DNA from: Cervus elaphus
Taxonomy: Eukaryota > Chordata > Mammalia > Artiodactyla > Cervidae
Assembly: GCF_910594005.1 (NCBI RefSeq)
Contig: NC_057848.1
Coordinates: 138,766,155-138,830,154 of the forward strand
Reading direction: 5' to 3'
DNA: 64,000 nucleotides
Shown here: positions 55,834 to 64,000 of the stretch, one piece after another
Layout: each line of letters opens with the position of its first letter
How positions within the stretch are numbered: position 1 is the first letter of the stretch
Notes under the pieces: generated by a model
What the model saw: the letters and a program-made list of their open reading frames with translations, nothing else
What the model was told of the DNA's origin: nothing
Databases searched by the model: none
Made by a program: the position numbers and the translations under genes

Positions 55834-56050
55834 GGCTTCCCAGGTGGCACTAGTGGTAAAGAACTCCCCTGCCAATGCAGGAAACTCAAGAGACATGGGT
55901 TCGATCCCTGGGTGGGGAAGATCCCTGGAGAAGGGCATGGCAACTCACTGCAGTATTCTTACCTGGAGAATCCCGTGGACAGAGGAGCCTGGTGGGCTAC
56001 AGTCCATAGGGTCTCAAAGAGTCAGACATGACTGAAGTGACTGAGCACGC
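55834..56050 (+). mobile_element. Bov-tA SINE
   Basis: GGGCTTCCCAGGTGGCACTAG head, tRNA-like 'gggttcgatccctgggtgg', 'gaagggcatggcaactcactgc', 'agaggagcctggtgggctac' and the tail 'gagtcagacatgactgaagtgactgagc'. The tRNA-like part carries an insert 'ctcaagagacat' similar to the copy at 48914, so both may be one sub-lineage. Confidence 0.9.
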
Positions 56051-56159
56051 AAAGGACTTCTTAACACACCACTTTATTTTTTTCTGCACTTTCTCCTGGG
56101 GACAGACATTCTCATAATTACCAAATGTAACAAAAATTATGTTTTGTATTATTATTCTG

Positions 56160-56284
56160 CAGACAAGAATACAGGAGTGAGTTGCCATGCCCTTCTCTAG
56201 GGGATCTTCCCAACCCAGGGATCAAACCCAGGTCTCCTTCATTGCAGGGGAATTCTTTACCATCTGAGTCACCAGGGAAGCACC
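56160..56284 (-). mobile_element. Bov-tA SINE, truncated
   Basis: 'aagaatacaggagtgagttgcc', 'ctctaggggatcttcccaacc', 'gatcaaacccaggtctcc' and 'atctgagtcaccagggaagc' are the antisense of the tRNA-like part and middle of Bov-tA. The BovB-like 3' end is missing. It directly precedes the BovB at 56293. Confidence 0.85.
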
Positions 56285-56519
56285 AAAATCAGACTGATTA
56301 TATTCTCTGCAGCTGAAGATGGAGAAGCTCTATACAGTCAGCAAAAACAAGACCGGGAGCTGACTGTGGCTCAGATCATGAACTCCCTATTGACAAATTC
56401 AGAATTAAATTGAAGAAAGCAGGGAAAACCACCAGGCCATTCAGGTATGACCTAAATCAAATCCCTTGCAATTATACAGTGGAAGTGACAAATAGATTCA
56501 AGGGATTAGATCTGATAGA

Positions 56520-58225
56520 GTGCCTGAAGAACTATGGATGGAGGTTTGTAACACTGTACAGGGGGCGGTGATCAAATCCATCCCCAAGAAGAAGAAATGC
56601 AAAAAGGCAAAATGGTTATCTGAGGAGGGCTTACAAATAACTGAGAAAAGACAAGAAGTGAAAGGCAAAGGAGAAAAGGAAAGATGTATTCATCTGAATG
56701 CCGAGTTCCAAGGAATAGCAAGGAGAGATAAGAAAGCCATCCTCAGTGATCAATGCAAAGAAATAGAGGAAAACAATAGAATGGGAAGGACTAGAGATCT
56801 CCAAGAAAATTAGAGATACCAAGGGAACATTTCATGAAAAGATGGTCACAATAAAGGACAGAAATGCTATGGACCTAATAGAAGCAGAAGATATTAAGAA
56901 GAGGTGGCAAGAATACACAAAGGAACTATACAAAAAAGATCTTAATGATCCAGATAACCACAATGGTGTGATCACTCACCTAGAGCCAGACATCCTGGAA
57001 TGTGAAGTCAAGTGGGCCATAGGAAGCATCACTACCAGTAAAGCTAGAGGAGGTGATGGAATTCCAGCTGAGCTATTTCAAATCCTAAAAGATGATGCTC
57101 TGAAAGTGCTGCACTCAATATGTCAGCAAATTTGGAAAACTCAGCAGTGGCCACAGGACTGGAAAAGGTCAGTTTTCATTCCAGTCCCAAAGAAAGGCAA
57201 TGCCAAAGAATGTTCAAACTACTGCACAATTGCACTCATCTCACACACTAGTAAAGTAATGCTCAAAATTCTCCAAGCCAGGCTTCAACCGTATGTGAAC
57301 CGTGAACTTCCAGATGTTCAAGCTGGATTTAGAAAAGGCAGAGGACCCAGAGATCAAATTGCCAACATCTGCTTGATCATCTAAAAAGCTAGAGAATTCC
57401 AGAAATACATCTATTTCTGCTTCATTGACTATGCCAAAGCCTTTGACTGTGTGGATCACAACAAAATGTGGAAAATTCTTCAAGAGATGGGAATACCAGA
57501 CCACCTTACCTGCCTCCTGAGAAATCTGTATGCAGGTCAAGAAGCAACAATTAGAACCTGAGATGGAACAACGGACTGGTTCCAAACTGGGAAAGGAATA
57601 TGTCAAGGCTGTATATTGTCATATAAAAAAAGGAACTTTTTATATGAATGCTTATTTATAGTATTAGTAACATGTGTCTTGAGATAATTCTCTGTACGTT
57701 AACTTATATGCACCTTGTATATTTAACTTCTATGCACAGTACGTCATGAGAAATGCTGGGCTGGAGAAAGCACAAGCTGGAATCAAGATTGCTGGGAGAA
57801 ATATCAATAACCTCAGATATGCAGATACCACCACCCTTATGACAGAAAGTGAAGAGGAACTAAAGCACCTCTTGATGAAAGTGAAAGAGGACAGTGACAA
57901 AGCTGGCTTAAAACTCAACATTCAGAAAACTAAGATCATGGCATGCAGTCCCATCACTTCATGGCAAATAGATGGGGAAACAATGGAAACAGTGAGAGAC
58001 TTTATTTTCTTGGGCTCTAAAATCACTGCAGATGGTGACTGTAGCCCTGAAATTAAGACACTTGCTCCTTGGAAGAAAAGCTATGACCAACTAGACAGCA
58101 TACTAAGAAGAGACATTACTTTGCTGACAAATGTCCATCTAGTCAAAGCTATGGTCTTTCCAGTAGTCATGTATGGATGTGAGAGCTGGACCACAAAGAA
58201 AACGAGTGTCAGACTGTGGTGTTAG
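56520..58225 (+). pseudogene. Decayed BovB endonuclease end and reverse transcriptase
   Basis: 56520-56813 is the linker (KKKCKKAKWLSEEGLQ). 56842-57384 covers 180 codons through RT fingers (GGDGIPAELFQILKDD, PVPKKGNAKECSNY, DVQAGFRKGRGPRDQIANI). Motif A follows in another frame (57415-57440, CFIDYAKAFD). 57746-58225 holds NNLRYADTTTLM, where motif C reads YADT instead of YADD, and then the C-terminal part. The second motif C aspartate is lost, RT is interrupted by the insert at 57622, and stops are present. Confidence 0.85.
57621..57718. other. Unexplained 97-bp insert inside BovB RT
   Basis: Between 'ggctgtatattgtca' and 'tatttaacttctatgc' other BovB copies have only 'ccctgct'. The insert begins with a perfect hairpin, ATATAAAAA (57621-57629) and TTTTTATAT (57637-57645). 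It ends with TTAACTTATATGCAC (57699-57713), a near copy of the following host sequence TTAACTTCTATGCAC (57723-57737). The central 50 bp match nothing I recognise. Confidence 0.7.
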
Positions 58226-58528
58226 AGAAGACTCTTGAGAGTCCCATGGACAGCAAGGAGATCCAGCCAGTGAATTCTAAAGGAAATCAGTCCTGAATAT
58301 TCATTGGAAGGATTGATGCTGAAGCTGAAACTTCAATACTTTGGCCAAAGATGTGAAGAAGTGACTCACTGGAAAAGACCCTGATGTTGGAAAAGACTGA
58401 AGGCAGGAGGAGAGGGGACGACAGAGAATGAGATGGTTGGATGGCATCACCGACTCAATGGAGATGAGTTTGAGCAAGCTCCAGGAGATGGTGACGGACA
58501 GGGAAACCTGGCGTGCTGCAGCTGCACG

Positions 58529-58700
58529 TTCAGTCTCCAGGACTTATGCATCTAGTACTTGCAAGCTTGTGCCCTTATACAGTATTTCTCCAATTTTCCC
58601 CCTCCCTCCAGCACTTGGTAACTATTATTCTACTCTGTTTTTTTAAGTTCAGTTTCTTTAGATTATTATTTTATAATAAACCAGTAATTCAGTAAGTAAA
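58529..58700 (-). mobile_element. L1M 3' UTR fragment, antisense
   Basis: 'atttctccaattttccccctccctccagcacttggtaac' followed by 'tattattctactctgtttttttaag' and 'tcagtttctttagattattatt' is the antisense of an L1M 3' UTR ('ctggtaaccaccattctactctc' type). It adjoins the truncated BovB. Confidence 0.6.
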
Positions 58701-59109
58701 ATGTTTCTCTGAGTTCTTTGAGCTATTTTAGCAAGTTAATTGAACTCAAGGAGGGGGTCATAGGAACCTCTGATTTGTAGCCAGGTGGTCAGAAGTAACA
58801 GATGATAACCTGGACTTCTGATTGGCATTCTCAGTTGGAGGGTTGTTGAGTCCTCCAGTTTTTAGTTGATATGTCAGAAGTACAGGTAACAAACTTGGGC
58901 TTGTGTGTGTGTCTGGAGGGTGGTCTTGTAGGACTGAGTCCTTTATCTATGGAATCACATTCTATTGCTGGGTAGGTAGTGTCAGAATTGAGTTGAATTC
59001 TTGGACACCCTGCTAGATAGATTATGAGAATTGCTTGTTGGTATGGGGAAGCATATACACACACACATTGGAATCGGGTCCGGGTAGCTTATTTAGCTGA
59101 ATACACAAT
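58701..59109. other. Probable old mammalian repeat, unassigned
   Basis: Sequence such as 'gtcagaattgagttgaattcttggacaccc' and 'gagaattgcttgttggtatggggaa' has the feel of a dispersed LTR or LINE repeat, but I cannot name it. (GT)n at 58901-58911. Confidence 0.3.
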
Positions 59110-59420
59110 AGAAATGTTTACACCTGTGCACCAAATAACATGGACAGGAATGTTCCTGGCAGTTTTGTACATTAAGACTAAAACTTGGGAACAACACAAA
59201 TGTCCAACCACAAGTGAAAGGAAAATGATATATTCATACAATGTGATATATATATATAATGTGAGTCATATAATGGGATACGACTCACAAAGAAATGTAT
59301 AAACTACTGATAGATGCAAAACTGTGGATGAATCTCACAGACAAAATATTATGTGAAAGAAAGCCAAACAGAAAAGTGGACAAACTATATGATTCTATTT
59401 ATATGAGGTACAAAAGAGCC
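59110..59420 (+). mobile_element. L1M ORF2 end / 3' UTR fragment
   Basis: 'gcagttttgtacattaagactaaaac', 'acacaaatgtccaaccac', 'tgataga tgcaaaactgtgg', 'tctcacagacaaaatattatgtg' and 'atatgattctatttatatgagg' follow old L1 order. An (AT)n patch lies at 59250-59262. Confidence 0.7.
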
Positions 59421-59593
59421 ATAGTTCTTCCATAAGGACAGCATTTGAACTCATAGTGGCCTAGAGCAAGTAATGTTGAAATGTAGATTTAGTATCATCT
59501 CTTTTCATTGTGAAATGTCACTCAGTCATAGAGCTCATTATCTTTTTTCTTAAACTCAGAGGTAACAACTTGAAACAATTTATAGCCTATATT
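59421..59593. other. Short unassigned stretch
   Basis: No repeat or exon recognised. It lies between the L1M fragment and the TSD of the next SINE. Confidence 0.35.
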
Positions 59594-59604
59594 CATCTAT
59601 GTAG

Positions 59605-59818
59605 GCTTCCCTGGTGAACCAGATGGTAAAGAATCTGCCTGTAGTGCACATGGCCCGGGTTCGATCCCTGGGTCAGGAAGATCCCTTGGAGAAGGGAATG
59701 CTACCCACTCCAGTGTTCTTGCCTGGAGAAGCCCACAGACAGAGGAACCTGGCAGGCTACAGTCCATGAGGTTGCAAAGAGTCAGACACGACTGAGTGAC
59801 TAACACTTTGACTTCATA
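59605..59818 (+). mobile_element. Bov-tA SINE with perfect 11-bp TSD
   Basis: GCTTCCCTGGTGAACCAGATG head, 'cccgggttcgatccctggg', 'gaagggaatgctacccactcc', 'gaggaacctggcaggctac', and the tail 'agagtcagacacgactgagtgac' followed by a short 'taacactttgactt'. TSD CATCTATGTAG lies at 59594-59604 and 59819-59829. Confidence 0.95.
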
Positions 59819-59829
59819 CATCTATGTAG

Positions 59830-61699
59830 TCAGCACAATTTATACAACTCCTTGGAAGCTATTGTTTAAGTAACTGCAAAGATGTATCTATTCTTGGAAG
59901 ATGGTAGTATAACTCTAAGAGAGAGCTTTGCTTAATAACAGATTTATTATTTTTTTTTCTGAAATTTACAAAAATAAATGTCTAATAAATATCTAATTTC
60001 ATAATTTTTAAAAATATATGCCTTATGTTTAGACACATGATTGTTTCAAAGAATGATAAATAATATGCAGACCTGGAAGAAAGGTACAGCCCTGATTTCC
60101 AAACCATACTCTGGGTGGGACTATTTTCTACCCAAACTGGACTATTCTACAAAGGCACACAAGGCCGGAAGGTGCTCTGGATACTGAAAAAATTCAGGCC
60201 ATGAAGACATCTGCTGAGATGTTACATTTTGCTTTTGCTGAAGTTTTGCACCATCCTCTGTTGCCCCAGATACAAAATCAAGTGGAATTAAATCCCAGGA
60301 ATGAAGCTGAAGTCACAGGTTTTGTTTGTCTTTGGAAATCTCAGAATTCTTTTTCAGTACTGCCTTTCTGATCTCTGAAATGGAGCAAACCTTCATACTC
60401 TGCAGACAATTTTTACACCAGAGGACACGCTTAAATATCATTTTTCTTTTGGGGAGTGACTGTTTCTTAAATGGTAACCTTGACATATTATTAAATGTGT
60501 CACCTCTCCCAATTAAAATATCCTTTTATAAGCCAGGTGCCGCTCTCAGCATTGCAATGGCTGAAATAAAGTGGAATATGGAAGAAGATTTTTCACATCA
60601 GTGGAAGTGGTAGAGCCAGAAAATGAATTGGATTCCTTTTAGATGAATCTTTTATGGATCAGCAGATTTATTCAGAGTTACTTAAAAAGCAGTTAACATT
60701 CCATTAACAACAAACTGTGATCTGTGTCAGAAATAAGACACTTTTCAGTCATTTATTTTAGCACAAGAAGTCACTTCAGAAAAAAAAAAGGAGTGCAATT
60801 ATTGAATCTCTAAAAGGCAAATAAATACTGAGGTGAAACTAGGTCATTTTTCTTATAGAATTACGAATATTATGCTTGACTCTTTGCTTCATTTAATCAA
60901 AACATTTGTTCTATTTTTGTAAGTTTGTCATCAGGAAAGATAAAATGATTTTTTCTTAAAGAACAGTAAAGTAGACATATTTCACACAGTTCATAGCAAT
61001 GGTTATAGGAACGAATGGTTGGAACTACTGCTTGAAGGGGTGAGAGATGCTATTTGGGGTTTCCCAAGCCTGGGTTGTAGGACAGGGGCATTTCCAAACA
61101 GGAGGAGATGCCTGGCCTGAAGTGCTGGGAAACTGTGGAGAGGCCAGCGTTCAGAGGCTTATTCATGCCTTACCTTGACAGCACAGGATCTAAGCTCAAG
61201 CCTCTACACTGTAGAATCTCTTTTGGTATTAACCAGACGGAAGCAGATAGTTGAAAAATCCTAAAGAGGTGTATGAATCATGCTGAAAGTTGGCTTCTCA
61301 CAGAAAGCCCTGAACCCCTTTTGAAATAAATGAATGACAACAATGCTGGAGAAAAAGAGGTATTCATGTTATTTTTTTCTTTGAGTTATTTACATGAATA
61401 TGAAGTTAGATCTCTTCTGGGAAGATAGTGTAAATGTATTTACCCCTTTTCCTCCAAGTAAGTGCAACTAAAACACATCCATATGTATATATGTATAAAT
61501 ATGTATATTACTCTGAAAGATGGAGAGAAGGCAGATGGGCTAAGAATAACCTTGGAACTCAAGGCACAACATGGGTGTGGGTTCCCAAAGTTTGCTCTCT
61601 TTAGAGAAACGACTCAGAAAAGTTCAGCTTAGTAGACAGGAAACGTAATAGCTTCTCTACTCCAGCCAAATACTATGGAAAAAAATCTGTCACCTCAAA
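59830..61699. other. Single-copy-looking stretch
   Basis: AT-rich with T/A runs near 59950 and 60780. The frame at 60326-60613 has no recognisable family. I see no confident repeat. Confidence 0.4.
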
Positions 61700-62190
61700 C
61701 TCACCCTCACCAGTAAAGTCCTGTTGACTAAAACAGATGTACAACTTGAGAGTTACGAGTTAAGTTTTATTTGGGGCAAAATGAGGACTGCAGCCCAGGA
61801 GGCAGCACCCCAGATAACTCTGAGAGACTGCTCCAAAGAGGTAGTGGGGGAAGGTCAATATATACAGGTTTTGGTGAAGGGGGAGTTCAATGCAAACAAA
61901 CATTTACTTTACAAGAGGTTTTCTCCTAGTCACAAGGATCTGATGTTACCATGAAAGGATTTAGTGCTTTTCTAGATATGAGGAGATGCAGGGATTTGGG
62001 ATCATAAAATCTGTTCCTAAAAAATATGCAACTATCTAAAGACCTGTCCCACCAGATTCCCTGGAGCACAGAGGGCCTCACTCCACCCTGACCTCCCTCA
62101 GGGGTTCAACTGCAAGAAGGTCAACAGCTGCAGCAGCATGGGGTCCATCTCCACAGAAGCAGACGGCAAATGCCCGTGTTGTTAGGTTGT
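61700..62190 (-). mobile_element. LTR-like repeat, antisense of 31300-31475
   Basis: Left end 'gtcctgttgactaaaacag', then 'acttgagagttacgagttaagttttattt' (antisense AATAAAACTTAAC), 'gaggactgcagcccaggagg', 'agataactctgagagactgctccaaag' and beyond, with 'atttagtgcttttctagatatgagg' also LTR-like. The shared core with 31300-31475 covers about 150 bp. No gag, pol or env sequence is nearby, so it is a solo LTR or fragment. The right limit is approximate. Confidence 0.55.
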
Positions 62191-62539
62191 TGGCAATGCT
62201 CTTGGAAAGTGCCAGTTTGTAGTTAACAGTCCAGATGGGAGCCTAGACGTTCAGACTCACATTTGCCAGGCTGTAAGAAAGTGCCACAAACCCCCACTGG
62301 ACTGGTATCAGAGAAGGCTGAGTAGGGGGCAGGACTTTCTTGCTCATCTCTGCTTGGTAGTAATAAGGCTCTGCCTTCAACACTGTTCAGGGGAGGCCAA
62401 TGGAAAGTCTGGATATCTAACCACACCCTGCAGCAACAAGGGTGGTGGAGAGATAGGACCTTCACCACCTCTGGCTCATCAGGATACTAGCAGCACAATG
62501 GAAGGGTTAGTGAACTGAAAGAACAGTTCTAATTCTAAT
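62191..62539. other. Unassigned stretch
   Basis: No repeat or exon recognised with confidence. It might include the 5' part of the old L1 that follows. Confidence 0.3.
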
Positions 62540-63595
62540 CTGCCTAACAGAGAAATGGAGAATTAAAAAAAAAATGAAGAGAGCCTTAGGGATCTGTGAG
62601 ATTATAACAAAAATCTAATATTCATGTCATCAGTGACCTGGAAAGAGAAGTGGAAAAGGATACATCCGAAAAAGTACCTGAAGAAATAACAGAGGAAAGC
62701 TTCCAAAATTTGGCAAAAGACATACATCAACAGGTTTTAAAAGCTGATAAAATTCTAAATAGGATAAATCCAAAGAAATGCATAACAACACACTTGAGAC
62801 TTGAACTCCTGAAAAGTGAACACAGAGTAAAAAATCATGAAAGCAGCTCAGAGAAACGACAAATAAAATATCAACAAATTTCTTATTAGAAAACATGGAG
62901 GCAAAAAGGAAGTGACACTTTTATTTTTAGTGCTGAGAGAAAAGAAATGTCAACCTAGAATCCTACGTCCAGTGGAAATATTGTTCAGAAAAGAAGGACA
63001 GATATTCTTAGACAAAGGAAAATTACTGGAATTTGTCATCTAGAGACCAATTCCAAAGATGAGAAACATTTCTCTAAACAGAAAAAACATTATAAAAACA
63101 GGAATGCTGGAACATAAGAAAGGAAGAAAGAATACAGTGAACAAACATATGGGTAAATGTCACAGGCTTTCCTTCTTCTTCTGGTGTTTTCTAAATTATG
63201 CTTGATGTTGGAAGAAAAAAAATTATAACAAACTTTGATGTGGTTCTAATGTGACATGTAGAGGAGATTTTTTTAAACTATATAATAAACAAGGGAGGGT
63301 AAAGGGAGGTATGCATGCTATATTTCATTTAAACTGATAAAATGATACCAGTAGACTAACAATTTTTGAGAATATAGTAAGAAAGCTACCATAAAAATGT
63401 TACGTGAAGAGGTACTCTTAAAAACCCTTTAGATGAATCAGAATGGCACCTTAAAAATGTACAAGTAACTCATAGCAAGACAAGGTTATAAACAGAGGAA
63501 CATAAAATGAATTGAACAAAGATGAATTGAAAATAAAATTGAAAAATAGGAAGATTAGCATTTTTCTTTTGAGAAACATCTATCATTACAGACTG
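62540..63595 (+). mobile_element. Old L1 (L1M or HAL1-like), ORF1 end and following region
   Basis: 'aggataaatccaaagaaatgcataac', 'aagcagctcagagaaacg', 'catggaggcaaaaaggaagtg', 'ctagaatcctacgtccagtgg', 'ttctaaattatgcttgatg' and 'gagggtaaagggaggtatg' follow the ORF1 C-terminal and inter-ORF order of old L1/HAL1. ORF2 is missing here. A short ORF2-end L1 fragment follows at 63650. Confidence 0.7.
62650..62889 (+). pseudogene. L1/HAL1 ORF1 relic
   Basis: An 80-codon open frame with an NRINPKKCITTHLRLELLKS segment. It parallels the part of the ORF1 region where related elements read RINSKNP..DTL-type sequence. Basic and without transmembrane features. No upstream start, and broken at 62889. Confidence 0.5.
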
Positions 63596-63649
63596 TGTAG
63601 GCATCAGAAGGTTAGCAAGGGAATAAAACAAAGATATCTACATACATAC

Positions 63650-63805
63650 ATTTGTCAACTCAATTAGCAAGGATGTGCAGAAACTGGAAACTTTATGAAG
63701 TCTGTTGCAATCGTAAAATGGTACAGCACTGTGGAAAATAGTGTAGCGGTTTCTCAAAAAATTAAAAATAGGATTACCATATGTGTCAGCTATTCCACTT
63801 CCAGG
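63650..63805 (+). mobile_element. L1M ORF2 C-terminal fragment
   Basis: 'aaaatggtacagcactgtggaaaatagtg', 'ggtttctcaaaaaattaaaaataggattaccatatg' and 'cagctattccacttcc' are the 3' ORF2 signature. It is interrupted by the BovB starting at 63806. Confidence 0.8.
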
Positions 63806-64000
63806 TTCAGTTCAGTTCAGTTCAGTAGCTCCGTCATGTCCGACTCTTTGCAACCCCATGAACCGCAGCTCGCCAGGCCTCCTTGTACATCACCAACTCC
63901 CAGAGTCCACCCAAACCCATGTCCATTGAGTCGGTGATGCCATCCAACCATCTTATCCTCTGTCATCCCCTTCTCCTCCTGCCCTCAATCTTTCCCAGCA
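63806..64000 (-). mobile_element. BovB LINE (3' end), continues beyond window
   Basis: Begins with the (GGTTCA)n-like BovB 3' tail (GGTTCAGTTCAGTTCAGTTC), then 'cgactctttgcaaccccatg', 'catgtccattgagtcggtgatgcc' and 'cccctctcctcctgccctc'. It is in minus orientation. It is inserted into the L1M ORF2 end at 63650-63805. The downstream part and the other TSD lie outside. Confidence 0.93.

Larger units (their letters stand above)
56293..58528 (+). mobile_element. BovB LINE, with a foreign insert and missing 3' tail
   Basis: Starts at the end of the endonuclease ('ctgaagatggagaagctctatacag') and runs through linker and RT to the C-terminal domain. It stops at 'ggcgtgctgcag' without the last approximately 70 bp (the 'gggtcacaaagagtcggacac' tail) present in other copies. 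A 97-bp non-BovB segment replaces a few bases of RT at 57622-57718. An intact tail would be needed for TSD identification, and none was found. Confidence 0.93.

Noticed and set aside
1..64000. CRISPR array or prokaryotic operon
   Set aside because: Repeats are retroelements and microsatellites. There is no regular repeat-spacer pattern, no operon and no ribosome binding sites.

Overview
The window is ruminant nuclear DNA, most likely from a bovid. The evidence is the repeat set. There are several copies of the RTE-type LINE BovB. There are tRNA-derived ruminant SINEs (Bov-tA and the dimeric BOV-A2) and the older cetartiodactyl CHR-type SINEs. There are also L1s with a ruminant-type 3' end, plus general mammalian fossils (L1M, MIR, MER5-like hAT, MaLR/ERVL LTRs). 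No protein-coding gene, exon or RNA gene can be supported. All sizeable open frames with recognisable similarity are decayed LINE reverse transcriptase, endonuclease or ORF1 pieces, or antisense shadows of them. Family names come from remembered consensus features, not from a database search.

Layout. 1-925 is BovB(-) and 928-3511 an L1(+). 3753-6508 is a multi-level nest: an L1(+) broken by a small L1 3' end and by a BovB that itself carries a Bov-tA, with an L1(-) inserted at its left edge. 6.5-9.8 kb is mostly single-copy-looking with an ERVL-type LTR. 9.8-13.3 kb holds an old L1(-), carrying a SINE inside a SINE, followed by an L1(+). 13.5-17.2 kb is low-repeat, with a possible conserved regulatory block near 14.2-14.8 kb. 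17217-19873 is the longest BovB(-), with target-site duplications (TSDs). 21643-23584 is an L1(+) with long TSDs. 24.2-25.3 kb has a CHR SINE and three diverged monomers of about 225 bp. 26.35-30.2 kb is the 5' half of an ancient L1. 30.5-41 kb has scattered SINEs, two split MaLR LTRs, a MIR and a tiny young L1 3' end. 41149-43122 is BovB(+). 46-52.3 kb is L1, including an L1 inside an L1 and a BovB(+) plus Bov-tA inside the same host L1. 54.3-55.0 kb is a young L1 3' end. 56.3-58.5 kb is BovB(+) with a foreign insert. 58.5-64 kb holds L1M relics, an LTR fragment and the start of another BovB(-).

My repeat intervals add to about 38 kb, roughly 60 % of the window. The sequence reads as intergenic or deep intronic DNA built by successive retrotransposition. 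TSDs at more than a dozen insertions allow a relative chronology: old L1M/MIR/MER5/MaLR first, then CHR SINEs and middle-aged L1s, then BovB and Bov-tA, with BOV-A2 and the shortest L1 3' ends among the latest. I found no sign of a novel encoded system. The useful content is insertion history, a few unexplained inserts, hairpins and tandem structures, and two candidate non-coding regulatory blocks.
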